Below are positions 1-8,729 of a DNA stretch of 64,000 bases, piece by piece. The position numbers were made by a program, and so were the translations under genes. The DNA is taken from NCBI RefSeq assembly GCF_013255915.1, contig NZ_CP053896.1, positions 2,542,001 through 2,606,000 on the forward strand, in the 5' to 3' direction. The notes beneath the pieces were generated by a model. That model saw nothing but the letters and a program-made list of their open reading frames with translations, was not told the origin of the DNA and ran no database searches. This stretch comes from Providencia rettgeri (GTDB taxonomy: Bacteria; Pseudomonadota; Gammaproteobacteria; Enterobacterales; Enterobacteriaceae). The stretch's first letter is position 1. Every line of letters begins with the position of its first letter.

Positions 1-1
1 T

Positions 2-952
2 TTGCTGGACTGCATGGAGTGCAACCACAATGGCCGTTGGTATGAAACCCCTATTGACTTCACTGGCATTGCACGCTCGTTTACCTCGTCAGCGGCCTAC
101 CATCAATCACCGTTAGTGTTTAAACGCAATGTGATCACAAGTTGTTTTGAACCAACGCCGTATTTATCACGCCCTGATTTCACCACCTTAGCGCAGGATT
201 TTGTGGTTTTTGGTAATGGTTACCTTGAAAAGCGCATTAACCGGCTCGGCGATATGTTAACGCTTAAACCCTCCTTGGCTAAGTACACCCGCGCCGGTGT
301 GAATGAGGGGCAATACTGGCAAGTGAAGAATTACCAAGATGCCTACGAATTTCGCAAAAATAGCATTATCCATTTGAAAAACCCATGTATTCACCAAGAG
401 ATATACGGCGTTCCCGATTACTTGGCGGGGCTTATTTCCGCTAACTTGAATCATTCGGCTACCCTGTTTAGAACAAACTATTATGAGAATGGGAGTCATG
501 CCGGTGTGATGGTATATCTTTCCGCGGCATTAGCTGACGACAAGGCCGTCGAGTCATTAAAAAAATCACTCACAGAAGCCCGTAAAGGTAAGGCGTTTAA
601 GAATATCTTTGTGTATGCCGCCAACGGTGGCAAGGATGGGATTCAAATTTTGCCATTCTCACAAATCAGTGCGAAAGACGAGTTTGTCGGTATCAAGGAC
701 ACCACCCGCGATGATTTGTTGGCAATGCACCGTATCCCACCGCAGTTGATGGGGATCATTCCGCAAGGCTCGGGTAGCCTTGGCGATATCGAAAAAGCCG
801 CAATGGTGTTTTGGTTCAATGAGTTACTACCTCTGATGGAAAGCATGAAATCAATTAATGACATGCTAGGTGTTGAAGTGATCCGCTTTAAACAATATGC
901 GTTGCTGGATTTTTTGACGCAGGCGAAGAACAAAGAGCCTAACTATAAATAA
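2..952 (+). CDS. Q: Phage portal protein, P2 gpQ / PBSX family (5' truncated by window edge)
   Basis: This is the portal vertex protein of a tailed phage; it forms the ring through which DNA enters and leaves the capsid. About 316 residues are visible and the frame is open at the left edge, so the true start lies outside the window (P2 gpQ is about 344 residues). Recognisable family features include the DDLLAMHRIPPQLMGI stretch followed by GSGSLGDIEKA near residues 236-263. It is read toward the cos region, as Q is in P2, and should be the last gene of a terminase(P)-portal(Q) operon. It is followed by a short hairpin at 997-1020. The family call is firm and the N-terminus is unseen. Confidence 0.9.
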   Translation: MLDCMECNHNGRWYETPIDFTGIARSFTSSAAYHQSPLVFKRNVITSCFEPTPYLSRPDFTTLAQDFVVFGNGYLEKRINRLGDMLTLKPSLAKYTRAGVNEGQYWQVKNYQDAYEFRKNSIIHLKNPCIHQEIYGVPDYLAGLISANLNHSATLFRTNYYENGSHAGVMVYLSAALADDKAVESLKKSLTEARKGKAFKNIFVYAANGGKDGIQILPFSQISAKDEFVGIKDTTRDDLLAMHRIPPQLMGIIPQGSGSLGDIEKAAMVFWFNELLPLMESMKSINDMLGVEVIRFKQYALLDFLTQAKNKEPNYK

Positions 953-996
953 ACCTTTCAATTCACGTTAATCGATGCTCCCCCTCTCAAACATAA

Positions 997-1020
997 TAGA
1001 ACGGCCTTAGTGCCGTTCTA
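997..1020 (+). terminator. Hairpin downstream of portal gene
   Basis: TAGAACGGC at 997-1005 is the exact inverse of GCCGTTCTA at 1012-1020, with a 6-nt loop, 45 bp after the portal stop. No long T-run follows, so it may be a weak or bidirectional terminator. Confidence 0.45.
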
Positions 1021-1149
1021 CCTATTCCACATACCCAAATTTATTTTTTATCTCATCTAGGCTGTACAGCCTGAATAATCGCAAATAACACCACTCACGA
1101 GCTAATCACATCATAGCTAGCGCGGCCCATCTTTACCCCTTTGCGCGCG

Positions 1150-1199
1150 CTTGCTCCCCCGCCTCGCCCGCACACAAAAGGGGTGGGATTTTGTGCGGG
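1150..1199. other. Probable cos (cohesive end) site
   Basis: On the minus strand positions 1168-1150 read GGCGAGGCGGGGGAGCAAG. From memory the 19-nt cohesive end of P2/P4 is GGCGAGGCGGGGAAAGCAC, so the first 12 bases are identical and the rest differs slightly. The location, about 200 bp beyond the end of the portal gene, is where cos lies in P2. An imperfect inverted repeat follows directly (CCCGCACACAAAA at 1167-1179, TTTTGTGCGGG at 1189-1199), as expected for terminase-recognition DNA. Function is inferred from similarity and position. Confidence 0.7.
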
Positions 1200-1301
1200 T
1201 GTACGAGAGACTAAAGTGGCACCAGTACAGATACCGAGCAGAAAATAAGTCAAGTCTAAATTTGTGCAAATGAATACATTTTTGTCATTTATCCATACAC
1301 T

Positions 1302-3347
1302 CTATAACTTACAAATAAAATCTACACCTGTAATATTGAAATCTGTATTAACAGGAATTTTTGTTAAATAAACACTAAATCCCGATAAGTCTTCGCTAGC
1401 TACTTTTCTTAAAGCTGATTCTACCCTTTTTTGAAAAAATTCATCTGAATTATCTGCTACTCTTAGATAATGATAAAAACAAAATAAATTTAAAATATTT
1501 TGTTCTTTATTTAAAAAAATGGCAGTTCCTGATTTATTATTTTCTTTATAATCTTTTTCTTTAAGGATAAGCATCTCAGCAAGTTCACCCAACCCCTTTT
1601 TATCAAAGAAACAAAATCCTTTTATAGCATAATACCCCATTTCATACTCTAATTGCTTATTAATCAACTTATCAATAAATATGTTGGAATAAAAATGTGG
1701 CTTCTGTAGTCCTTTTATATAGTAATCATCAAATTTAGTGGAATTCGGCTCAAACATAACCATGTTAAATTCATGGCTATCAATATTTTCTCTTACTCCT
1801 CTCAGCCTATCACAGGTATAATAGCCAAGCCAATCAAGCTCATCATGAATATAGGTACTATTTCTACCTGAATAATTAACTCTTCTATAAACATAATCAA
1901 TAAGGTCATGAGGTTTATCTAGAATATCCACAATAACATAAAGATCAAATATATTAATAGCCCATGGTAATTCATCGTTATTAAACAAGTTAGTTTCAGA
2001 CACAAAATGTGGATTACTTGTGAACTCATCAAATCTTTCTTGACTAATCGGCATTAGTACAATATTCCGAACATCGGATAAATCAAGGTTAATTCTTTTT
2101 TTATTTTTATATCTAAGTTTTGGGTCATGTCCTTCAGAAAATAGTGACCGCTTAGTCCTAATACATTGTTCATAAGCTTCCTTTATAATTTGCTCAACAT
2201 GTTTTTTTACTCTTTGTGTACTACCATCGACAGCTTGCTCTGAAATTTTATGAGCCTTAGCCTCAATAATAAATAAAGTATCTTTATATTTTAATAAACC
2301 ATCGACTTCACATTGCAAACCTGTATCAATAGAATCATAATATATTTCCTGATAAACTTCTGAATCCACCATTACACTTTTTAAAAGATTGATTGCCTTT
2401 TCTTCTAAATTAGCGGCTCTATGCTTATTGTATTTTTTACTTAGTTCTTTATTATTTCTCAAAAATTCATCAGCCAACTGATAAAACGATTTGTATATCA
2501 TATCCAAATGGACACAAAAATAAGTCCCATCCAAAAACAATAATGGTTTTTTAGAAAAAATATTATACGTTTTTTCTTCTTCTAAAATAGATAAATCTTG
2601 TAATGATAAATGATTAATTAGTTTATTTAAAGAAACTTTCCTTTCGCCACTACAGTTTAAAATTTCATCTTTTCCCAAAAAAAATATGTCATTAATTTCT
2701 TTAACGAACTCAATATTAACATAAAAATCTATATGTTTATAAGCTGATTTTTTATTTCCTATTTTCCCTCCAATTATTTTATAAAATTCCCTCTTATCTT
2801 TTTTATATAATTCAATCAACTCTTGTTTTTTTAACTTAAACTTACCAGCCTTAACATGAGTTTCACTTAAATATATCCTATTGATAATTAAAAATAACAA
2901 CTCAGCATCTTTATATGAACATCCCAAACCACTAATCAAGCTTTCTTCAAATATTTCAAATAGTGATTTAAAATAATCCGTTGCATGCAATCCATAATAT
3001 TCACCCCGAATAAAATTCTTATTCATAGAGTATATTTTTTCTATGCCCCCACCAATGTTTGGCTTATCATCATTAAATAATCGCTCGATAGTATCTATAC
3101 TGCTTAAATTTTCTTTTATTATCTTTATATCATTAAAATCGGGGGATTTCCCATCAATACTGGTTAACTTAGGAATTAAGCTAATGATTTTTTCATAAAT
3201 TATCGGAAGACCTTTGCCATAAACAGATTCATAAAAAAAAATTGAGATTACAGCTTTAACATCCACTTTCTCAAGGATGTCCATCAGTTTATCAAAATCA
3301 ACCTTTACTTTTTTTTTGATTTCATCTACATCTATGAATTCATTCAT
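1302..3347 (-). CDS. Putative PD-(D/E)XK nuclease-like protein, candidate phage-defence effector
   Basis: I do not recognise a named family for the full 681-residue protein. The centre (about residues 315-395) has the layout of a PD-(D/E)XK nuclease: a helix with two glutamates near 315, then EVDGLL, 12 residues later IIEAKA giving D-x12-E-x-K, followed by an Arg/Lys/Gln-rich helix. This resembles NERD or restriction-type nuclease cores. The flanking ~310-residue N-terminal and ~290-residue C-terminal parts look alpha-helical and lack obvious motifs or membrane segments. ATG 3347 is chosen over GTG 3359 because a GAG Shine-Dalgarno element sits 7 nt upstream. It lies 46 bp behind the DUF2971 gene on the same strand and probably shares its mRNA. 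It is strikingly AT-rich and Lys/Ile/Asn-rich compared with the phage backbone. It occupies the position of P2 old/tin, so defence is inferred. Confidence 0.6.
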   Translation of the reverse strand: MNEFIDVDEIKKKVKVDFDKLMDILEKVDVKAVISIFFYESVYGKGLPIIYEKIISLIPKLTSIDGKSPDFNDIKIIKENLSSIDTIERLFNDDKPNIGGGIEKIYSMNKNFIRGEYYGLHATDYFKSLFEIFEESLISGLGCSYKDAELLFLIINRIYLSETHVKAGKFKLKKQELIELYKKDKREFYKIIGGKIGNKKSAYKHIDFYVNIEFVKEINDIFFLGKDEILNCSGERKVSLNKLINHLSLQDLSILEEEKTYNIFSKKPLLFLDGTYFCVHLDMIYKSFYQLADEFLRNNKELSKKYNKHRAANLEEKAINLLKSVMVDSEVYQEIYYDSIDTGLQCEVDGLLKYKDTLFIIEAKAHKISEQAVDGSTQRVKKHVEQIIKEAYEQCIRTKRSLFSEGHDPKLRYKNKKRINLDLSDVRNIVLMPISQERFDEFTSNPHFVSETNLFNNDELPWAINIFDLYVIVDILDKPHDLIDYVYRRVNYSGRNSTYIHDELDWLGYYTCDRLRGVRENIDSHEFNMVMFEPNSTKFDDYYIKGLQKPHFYSNIFIDKLINKQLEYEMGYYAIKGFCFFDKKGLGELAEMLILKEKDYKENNKSGTAIFLNKEQNILNLFCFYHYLRVADNSDEFFQKRVESALRKVASEDLSGFSVYLTKIPVNTDFNITGVDFICKL

Positions 3348-3393
3348 TTCACATCTCACTTATTACGTATTCAACCATCTGATTTAAATATAT

Positions 3394-4251
3394 TTATTCA
3401 TATGAGCAATGCCAATACTTGTTATCTTCACTTATTAAAGGTTCTCTTATAAGCCTAGCTACATTTTCATCGCGTTTCATTTGAAAAAAATCAATTTCAT
3501 TCTGATAACTCATTAAAATATTAGTTATAGATTCTTTTGTTTCTTTCGATGTACGTAATCCAAAAGTTATGCTAGTGATGGCATCAATATCAAAGCTAAG
3601 AATTCGACCGCCTTCATCTGGTATAGTAAATCTCCACTCCATTTCATATTGCCAATCATCTGATTTTGTTGATAGCATTTTTATAAACAAATCTGTATAT
3701 GCATCTACATCAAACACCGAACCTGCTTGAGCCATGAGCAAATAGGCATTCCTACTGATCTCCTCCTCCTTTTTATAAGTGACTTTTCTTGGCTCTATAG
3801 ATTTATTATCAAGTGATTGCTGGAACAGTTTTAATGGTTCATAACCGATACATATTCCTTTGTGGCTATCAGCATAATGTGACCACATAGTATTACTATG
3901 AGGAGTTTCTGATAGTGAATAAACTCCATAACTCTCACATTGAGAATTCCAAAAATTTTGAAAAGTCTCCATCCTTCTTTTAGCAGAACTTGTTAGTCTA
4001 TTATTTTTAAATAACTCATCTATATTACTCTCATTATTTTTTTTATATTTTTCAAAATACCAATGTAAGTATAATTTATGGGCTTTTTCATACTCCTGTA
4101 TTGTGACCTCCGTGTCGTTCAGTTTCAATTGAGCATCAAATGGATCATTTAATTCCGACGGTTTAGGTAGCCATAGCTCTTTATTTAGAAGGCTTAGAAT
4201 TGTATATTTTTCAAAGCATCTATATTTAAATAGCTCAGTAGGTATTTCCAT
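3394..4251 (-). CDS. DUF2971 family protein, partner of the nuclease-like gene
   Basis: A 285-residue protein with hallmarks of DUF2971: an N-terminal LFKYR (about 7-11) followed by LW.PKPSELNDPFD (about 26-39), a central TMWSHYADSHKGICIGYE (about 121-137), and a C-terminal YEMEWRF (about 202-208). The biochemical role of DUF2971 is not known to me; conserved Arg, Ser/His-Tyr and Glu positions in this order would allow an enzyme such as a nucleotidyl- or ADP-ribosyl-transferase, but that is only a hypothesis. It is the first gene of a two-gene, AT-rich operon in the prophage accessory locus. The ATG at 4251 has an AGGAAA ribosome site 8 nt upstream. Low GC and codon use suggest recent acquisition as a cargo module. 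Confidence 0.75.
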   Translation of the reverse strand: MEIPTELFKYRCFEKYTILSLLNKELWLPKPSELNDPFDAQLKLNDTEVTIQEYEKAHKLYLHWYFEKYKKNNESNIDELFKNNRLTSSAKRRMETFQNFWNSQCESYGVYSLSETPHSNTMWSHYADSHKGICIGYEPLKLFQQSLDNKSIEPRKVTYKKEEEISRNAYLLMAQAGSVFDVDAYTDLFIKMLSTKSDDWQYEMEWRFTIPDEGGRILSFDIDAITSITFGLRTSKETKESITNILMSYQNEIDFFQMKRDENVARLIREPLISEDNKYWHCSYE

Positions 4252-4359
4252 TTTTACTATTTCCTAAGATATTAACTATCAATAAATATTTCTAATATAA
4301 TGTTTCAAATAAAAATATCATCAAGTCCGTCAGGAAGCTAGCTATTTACTCCCCCCTTT

Positions 4360-5210
4360 GCAAACTGGTTACAATGAGTTTCAAAACAAAGGTTAAAATC
4401 TTATATTTTATAAAACAATAAGTTATATTTTTAATTTGTAACCTCTCAAAACGGTTACAGGTAACCACAAAGTAACCCATTTGTAACCTTTTACCTTTCA
4501 TACATTTTTACATATTATCAATAAGATACAAGACTATTTTATATATGTAACCATTGTAACCGCTTTCCGAACCCCTCCCATAAATTCTGACTACCCCTCA
4601 AAGAGATAAAATAATAGCCTATCCTTACTTCACTATTAACAAACAAAATTCACACCCCAAATAACGGTGAGGGGTTCGGAAAAGCGTTACAACCGTTACA
4701 CCATCCAAAAATCAATCATAACCTATTGATAATAAATCATTCTCATGTAACGTTTTAACCGTTACAACGCATTACAAAACAGAGTGATAAACGTTACATC
4801 CTTATAAAACAATAAGTTATATTTCTAATTTGTAACCTTTTAAAACCGTTACACGTAACGGAAAAGTAATGCTTTTGTAATGTTTTTATATGTCTACATT
4901 TTAGTTATTAATCAATTGGTTATAGAGGAATATTAAAATTGTAACGTTTGTAACGCCTTTCCGAACCCCTCCCACAAATTCTCTATATTTATAAAAGAGT
5001 TTAAATAATAGTCAATTATAGCTTTACTGTTTATAAATCTATCCGCTCTGTATTCATGATCATTTAAAGCTGTCAATTTCCCTGACCCTTTCGGAAAACG
5101 GTTACAATGGTTACATACACAAAAAAGGCTTATAACTTATTGATAATAAAAAACTCCGATGTAACTTTTTCCGGTTACAACAGGTTACAGAGCGAGCCTA
5201 AAAAGTTACA
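4360..5210. repeat. Array of direct and inverted GTTAC/GTAAC repeats, candidate replication origin
   Basis: The gene-free stretch between the defence operon and the replication gene holds about two dozen GTTAC or GTAAC pentamers, often as GTAACCnnTGTAACC-like pairs. It is built from a long unit A at 4410-4587 that recurs at 4804-4982 (394-bp period), and a unit B at about 4669-4778 that recurs at about 5084-5191. Unit B is close to the reverse complement of A: both contain TTCGGAAA then GTTACAA.nGTTACA and later TATTGATAATA. The order is therefore A-B-A'-B', two large imperfect inverted-repeat modules in tandem. The adjacent primase-helicase makes an origin or cis-acting replication region the simplest reading; P4 uses comparable iteron clusters with its alpha protein. 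Confidence 0.75.
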
Positions 5211-5271
5211 CCATAATAAATCGACGCGTTTGCAGTTAAGCAGACTTGCAGAAGGAGGGATATTTTTAGAT

Positions 5272-5296
5272 AAAAGAAAGGCTGCACAAGGCAGCC
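5272..5296 (-). terminator. Terminator of the phage early operon
   Basis: GGCTGC (5280-5285) pairs with GCAGCC (5291-5296); on the minus strand the stem is followed by CTTTCTTTTATC. It lies 24 bp after the stop of the replication gene and separates it from the repeat array. Confidence 0.55.
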
Positions 5297-5319
5297 GATA
5301 GAAAGGAAATAGACGATAA

Positions 5320-7980
5320 CTAACTTTCACTGTTTTCTTGGAATACCCAACATCTAAGCACATCCGGCTTCGACAAAGTACTCCCCACCGCAAGCGTACT
5401 ATTAAATTGACTGTTAACCACACTTCGCACCGTCTTAACGCCCACAAACTTACGCATACGCCCTGCTTTCAATAAGTTTTTAATATCAGTATTCAATAAC
5501 ATAGACTGACGGTACTCACTGGCCACCTGTGCAATATGGTTAAAATTCACCGCATAAACGCCCTTTTCACTACTGTGATTCACACCAAAAGCCTCGTTAT
5601 CGTGTAAATAATCAAACAACTCCCAAAACTCCATCACTTGTGGCTGGTCGAGTTGGATCGCTTGAACTCGTTGCTTGGCCAACTCAATAATAAAATCGCG
5701 AGTTTGGCGAATATGTGCCGCTTTTACAGGAAGAACTAACGCTAACGTTTCTAGCAAGGCAATTAACTGTGCGTGATTCTTGGCGATCCGCTCATGGTTA
5801 ATCGCCTTATCCGCAAATAACTGCGCCTGTAAGCCATCTACACGCTCATTGTATTGCTTTAATATTGCCGCTTCTTTCATCAATACCGTAGGCAGAAAAC
5901 CGGATAATTTTTCAATGGGATAACGCTCTAGGGCAATAGCGGCATAACGGGTTTCAACGCTTTGCTCGGCTTTATCGGTATACAAATGAATAATCCGTTC
6001 TAGAACGGCGCGTGACGCATTTATCTCTGCGTTCTGTGCAATCACAATACTGCCTTTAAATAAAGGCTCGTAAGTCTCATTACCGCTATTTTTCACCCCT
6101 AACGAACGCGTGGCACGGCCGTTATACAGTGACTTAAGTTCTTCCCAATCAAACGCTTTCAGCTTTGCATTATCTTGCACGCGATCACTTTCAATTAAAC
6201 ACACCGGCAAATTACTAATCTGTGAAAAGTTTCGTCCTCGAGCGGCAACACTCGATTTTGATGCATCGAACCCCTCATAATCTGCACGGCCACATAAACG
6301 CCATAAAAACTCAATCAAGGTACTTTTACCAGAACCCGGCTCACCGCAGATTTCTAAAAATGGATAGCTTTTATGTGTTTTTCGTATCTGTTCAGCAAAG
6401 AATGAACCTAGCCAGAACGCCAACACCACATAACCTTTTGCGCCAAATGCATCCCAAAGGGAACTTAACCAACTGGTATCAAATTCGCTAAAATCGGTAT
6501 TAATGGCCAATGATGGGCTAAGGCTTAACGTCTTGATATCCAACTTATTGAGAGAAAAATAATCCTCCTCATTTAACGTAAAACACTTACCATCCTGCAC
6601 TGCAACATCATTAAACACATACACACCATACTCTTTGTTATAACCCACATAATTTTGCGTGATCACCTCTTTGATATCTGGCAAAGCTTGTTTACAAATG
6701 CGGTCCAATTGCAAAGTTGTGCCTGTATAAACCGCCCCTTTGGCCACATGCAATAAACGCTTTTTGAATTCACTGGCACTGGTTAACTGTGAGGCGGTAA
6801 ACGTGGCTTTAACTTGCGGTTGACGAGGGAAATCGACACGCATGTAATACCATGATTCGTCAGTTTCTACAGACTTTTGGAAATATAATGGTGTGGGATA
6901 ACAATTGGCAATTTCGACTACCGTACCGGACTCTTTCACCGCTTTTTGTCTAGCTTCATCTTCATCTAAATCAGGTTCGGCATCATGAATACGCTCAATG
7001 GTTTTCATCATTTTATCGATATCCAACTTAAACCAATACAACCGATTATCGTGCTGAAAGTCGAACTCTGAACGCTCCGTCCAGTTAAACATTAAACGCG
7101 CCTTTTCAAACGCGGTTGAGGCTAACAACAACTTGCCGTAATAGCGATAACGGGCAATATCACGCTCCGTTAGCTTGCCTTTCATATGCAAGTCATTCCA
7201 ATCGTTGCCACACTCTTTTTCAGCAGGTCTCGCGGCCGTGGCTTTCCATCCATCATCATGGCTGCGGGCAACAAACTTTTTCATGGCGCGTTCGCCAGCT
7301 GCACCATTATCTAGCGCCCAAACCAACAACGGCTTTTTATTGTTCCCTAGTGCAGCTTTTAGCGCATTCAACGCAACTTCAGGGTAATTATGGCAAGTCA
7401 TTAACGATACAGCCGCAATACCATTTTGAATCAAGCTAAGGGCATCAAAAATACCTTCCGTTAGCCAAATCTCTTTGGCTTGGGTTAAATCCTGTTGTGG
7501 TAGTGTCCACCAATGCCCTTTATAAGAACCAAAAAAGTTAGCTTTGCGGTCAAACCGTGAGGGCCTATCAATAATACGCTCCCAATATGCCCCCTCGGGT
7601 AAAGCAAATTTCACCGTTGCAGCACCTAATCCATTGGCATGATAGCTAGACTCGGAATACAACCCTTTCAATGGGGCGATATCAAGCCCTCTGCCGTGCT
7701 GTAAATAGGCATCTGCGGCTGCATTCGGAGCTTGTTGCGTCTTAGGATAGTGTGCTGACCAGTCATCAAAGATATCGGGATAAATCTCTTTTACAATCAA
7801 CTCAGCGCCACATTTATTTTCACGGCCACAACGTAACACAAACGGCATTTCAATTGAGGTAAATAGCTCTTTTTTCTTACAGTTTGGGCATACACCTTGG
7901 CGCAAATAGCCATTTTGCTCTTTAAATTGAAAGTCGTGTATAAGGCGAGGCAATAACGCCTGAATATGATATGATTTCAT
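5320..7980 (-). CDS. Phage replication protein: zinc-finger/Toprim primase fused to superfamily helicase
   Basis: An 886-residue replication protein. The N-terminus has a zinc ribbon with cysteines at 31, 34, 51 and 57. A Toprim-like segment follows with LTEGIFDA (E175), ALDNGAAG (D224) and NDWNDLH (about 259-265). The C-terminal half has a P-loop GEPGSGKST at 546-554 and a Walker B-like LPVCLIESDR at 591-600. This is the architecture of a combined primase-helicase, functionally comparable to the P4 alpha protein, although the family is different. It takes the place of rolling-circle initiator A in P2, and no B (helicase-loader) gene is present. It is the last gene of the leftward early operon, and the repeat array just downstream is a candidate target. 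Start ATG at 7980. Confidence 0.85.
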   Translation of the reverse strand: MKSYHIQALLPRLIHDFQFKEQNGYLRQGVCPNCKKKELFTSIEMPFVLRCGRENKCGAELIVKEIYPDIFDDWSAHYPKTQQAPNAAADAYLQHGRGLDIAPLKGLYSESSYHANGLGAATVKFALPEGAYWERIIDRPSRFDRKANFFGSYKGHWWTLPQQDLTQAKEIWLTEGIFDALSLIQNGIAAVSLMTCHNYPEVALNALKAALGNNKKPLLVWALDNGAAGERAMKKFVARSHDDGWKATAARPAEKECGNDWNDLHMKGKLTERDIARYRYYGKLLLASTAFEKARLMFNWTERSEFDFQHDNRLYWFKLDIDKMMKTIERIHDAEPDLDEDEARQKAVKESGTVVEIANCYPTPLYFQKSVETDESWYYMRVDFPRQPQVKATFTASQLTSASEFKKRLLHVAKGAVYTGTTLQLDRICKQALPDIKEVITQNYVGYNKEYGVYVFNDVAVQDGKCFTLNEEDYFSLNKLDIKTLSLSPSLAINTDFSEFDTSWLSSLWDAFGAKGYVVLAFWLGSFFAEQIRKTHKSYPFLEICGEPGSGKSTLIEFLWRLCGRADYEGFDASKSSVAARGRNFSQISNLPVCLIESDRVQDNAKLKAFDWEELKSLYNGRATRSLGVKNSGNETYEPLFKGSIVIAQNAEINASRAVLERIIHLYTDKAEQSVETRYAAIALERYPIEKLSGFLPTVLMKEAAILKQYNERVDGLQAQLFADKAINHERIAKNHAQLIALLETLALVLPVKAAHIRQTRDFIIELAKQRVQAIQLDQPQVMEFWELFDYLHDNEAFGVNHSSEKGVYAVNFNHIAQVASEYRQSMLLNTDIKNLLKAGRMRKFVGVKTVRSVVNSQFNSTLAVGSTLSKPDVLRCWVFQENSES

Positions 7981-8057
7981 GTGATAACCTTAGAGCACAC
8001 AATCAGCGTCCATCCCGCAGGTTGTGTGCTTTTTATTTGCTTACAGAAAATGATTTC

Positions 8058-8279
8058 TCATACGCTGTGGTAATGTTTTTCTTTCAGTTCAAACAGAATT
8101 TGGCAGTCAATACACAAGGTGCAGCCAATCACCGCTTGGCGTCGGGCTTCTGGTATTGGGTGATCACAATTCTCACATTCAAACGCAGATACCCTATTCG
8201 CTGGCTTCCTCGCAGCTTGGATATTCTGTTCTAACACTAATGCCGCATGTTCATTAGCGCGGTCGATAACATCAGACAT
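8058..8279 (-). CDS. DksA/TraR-type C4 zinc-finger protein
   Basis: A 73-residue protein of the TraR/DksA family common in P2-like early regions (P2 orf82 position). Cysteines at 35, 38, 53 and 56 (CENC and CTLC, with another at 59) form the zinc finger, and the N-terminal half is a helix. TraR-like proteins bind the RNA polymerase secondary channel and alter promoter choice; that role is inferred from the family. The ATG at 8279 is preferred to upstream in-frame codons because GGGAG lies just upstream and the gene then overlaps the preceding stop by 8 bp. Confidence 0.85.
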   Translation of the reverse strand: MSDVIDRANEHAALVLEQNIQAARKPANRVSAFECENCDHPIPEARRQAVIGCTLCIDCQILFELKEKHYHSV

Positions 8280-8493
8280 AATTAAGATCTCCCGCTTGTG
8301 ACTCGAATTTATCCGCTTCATCAATCAATAACTGATGAATTTGCGCGTAATCTAATTTCTCTGTTAATACTTTGTCGGCTAATTGACGTTGGCGATCAGC
8401 AAAACGGTTCATTAATGATTTACGCTCATCTTCCCTATTCGCTTTTATATTTTCGGCGACGGGGGTAAATATGGGGTCTGGAATATGTCTCAT
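8272..8493 (-). CDS. Small phage early protein, DUF2732-like
   Basis: A 73-residue, charged, probably helical protein (MRHIPDPIFTPVAEN start, then KSLMNRFADRQRQLADK). It resembles the short DUF2732 proteins found between cox and the replication gene in P2-like phages, but I am not certain of the family. It overlaps the zinc-finger gene by 8 bp, indicating translational coupling in the early operon. Confidence 0.6.
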   Translation of the reverse strand: MRHIPDPIFTPVAENIKANREDERKSLMNRFADRQRQLADKVLTEKLDYAQIHQLLIDEADKFESQAGDLNYV

Positions 8494-8729
8494 TTTAAAA
8501 CCTCATTTTTAGGTAATAAAAAGCCCTGACCGATAAAGGTCATTGTTTAATGATTTGATTATTTAAATACTATCTAATTCTGATTATTTTCTATATTAAT
8601 AATCATCTTTCGATATTTAATCCGATTTTTTTAACCATGATCGGCAACATGGTGTATGGTATATTTGCTATGCCTGCAATTTCTTGACGGGAATCAGGCA
8701 TAACAGCCACTTCAAAAAAGGAAAATGCA

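Noticed and set aside
4360-5210. CRISPR array
   Set aside because: Repeat units are long, divergent and alternate in orientation, with a ~394-bp period and no uniform 25-40 bp repeat/spacer pattern or cas genes.
5107-5301. 64-codon plus-strand frame at the end of the repeat array
   Set aside because: It is made largely of the GTTAC/GTAAC repeat units and the terminator hairpin; no ribosome site and composition follows the repeats, not a protein.
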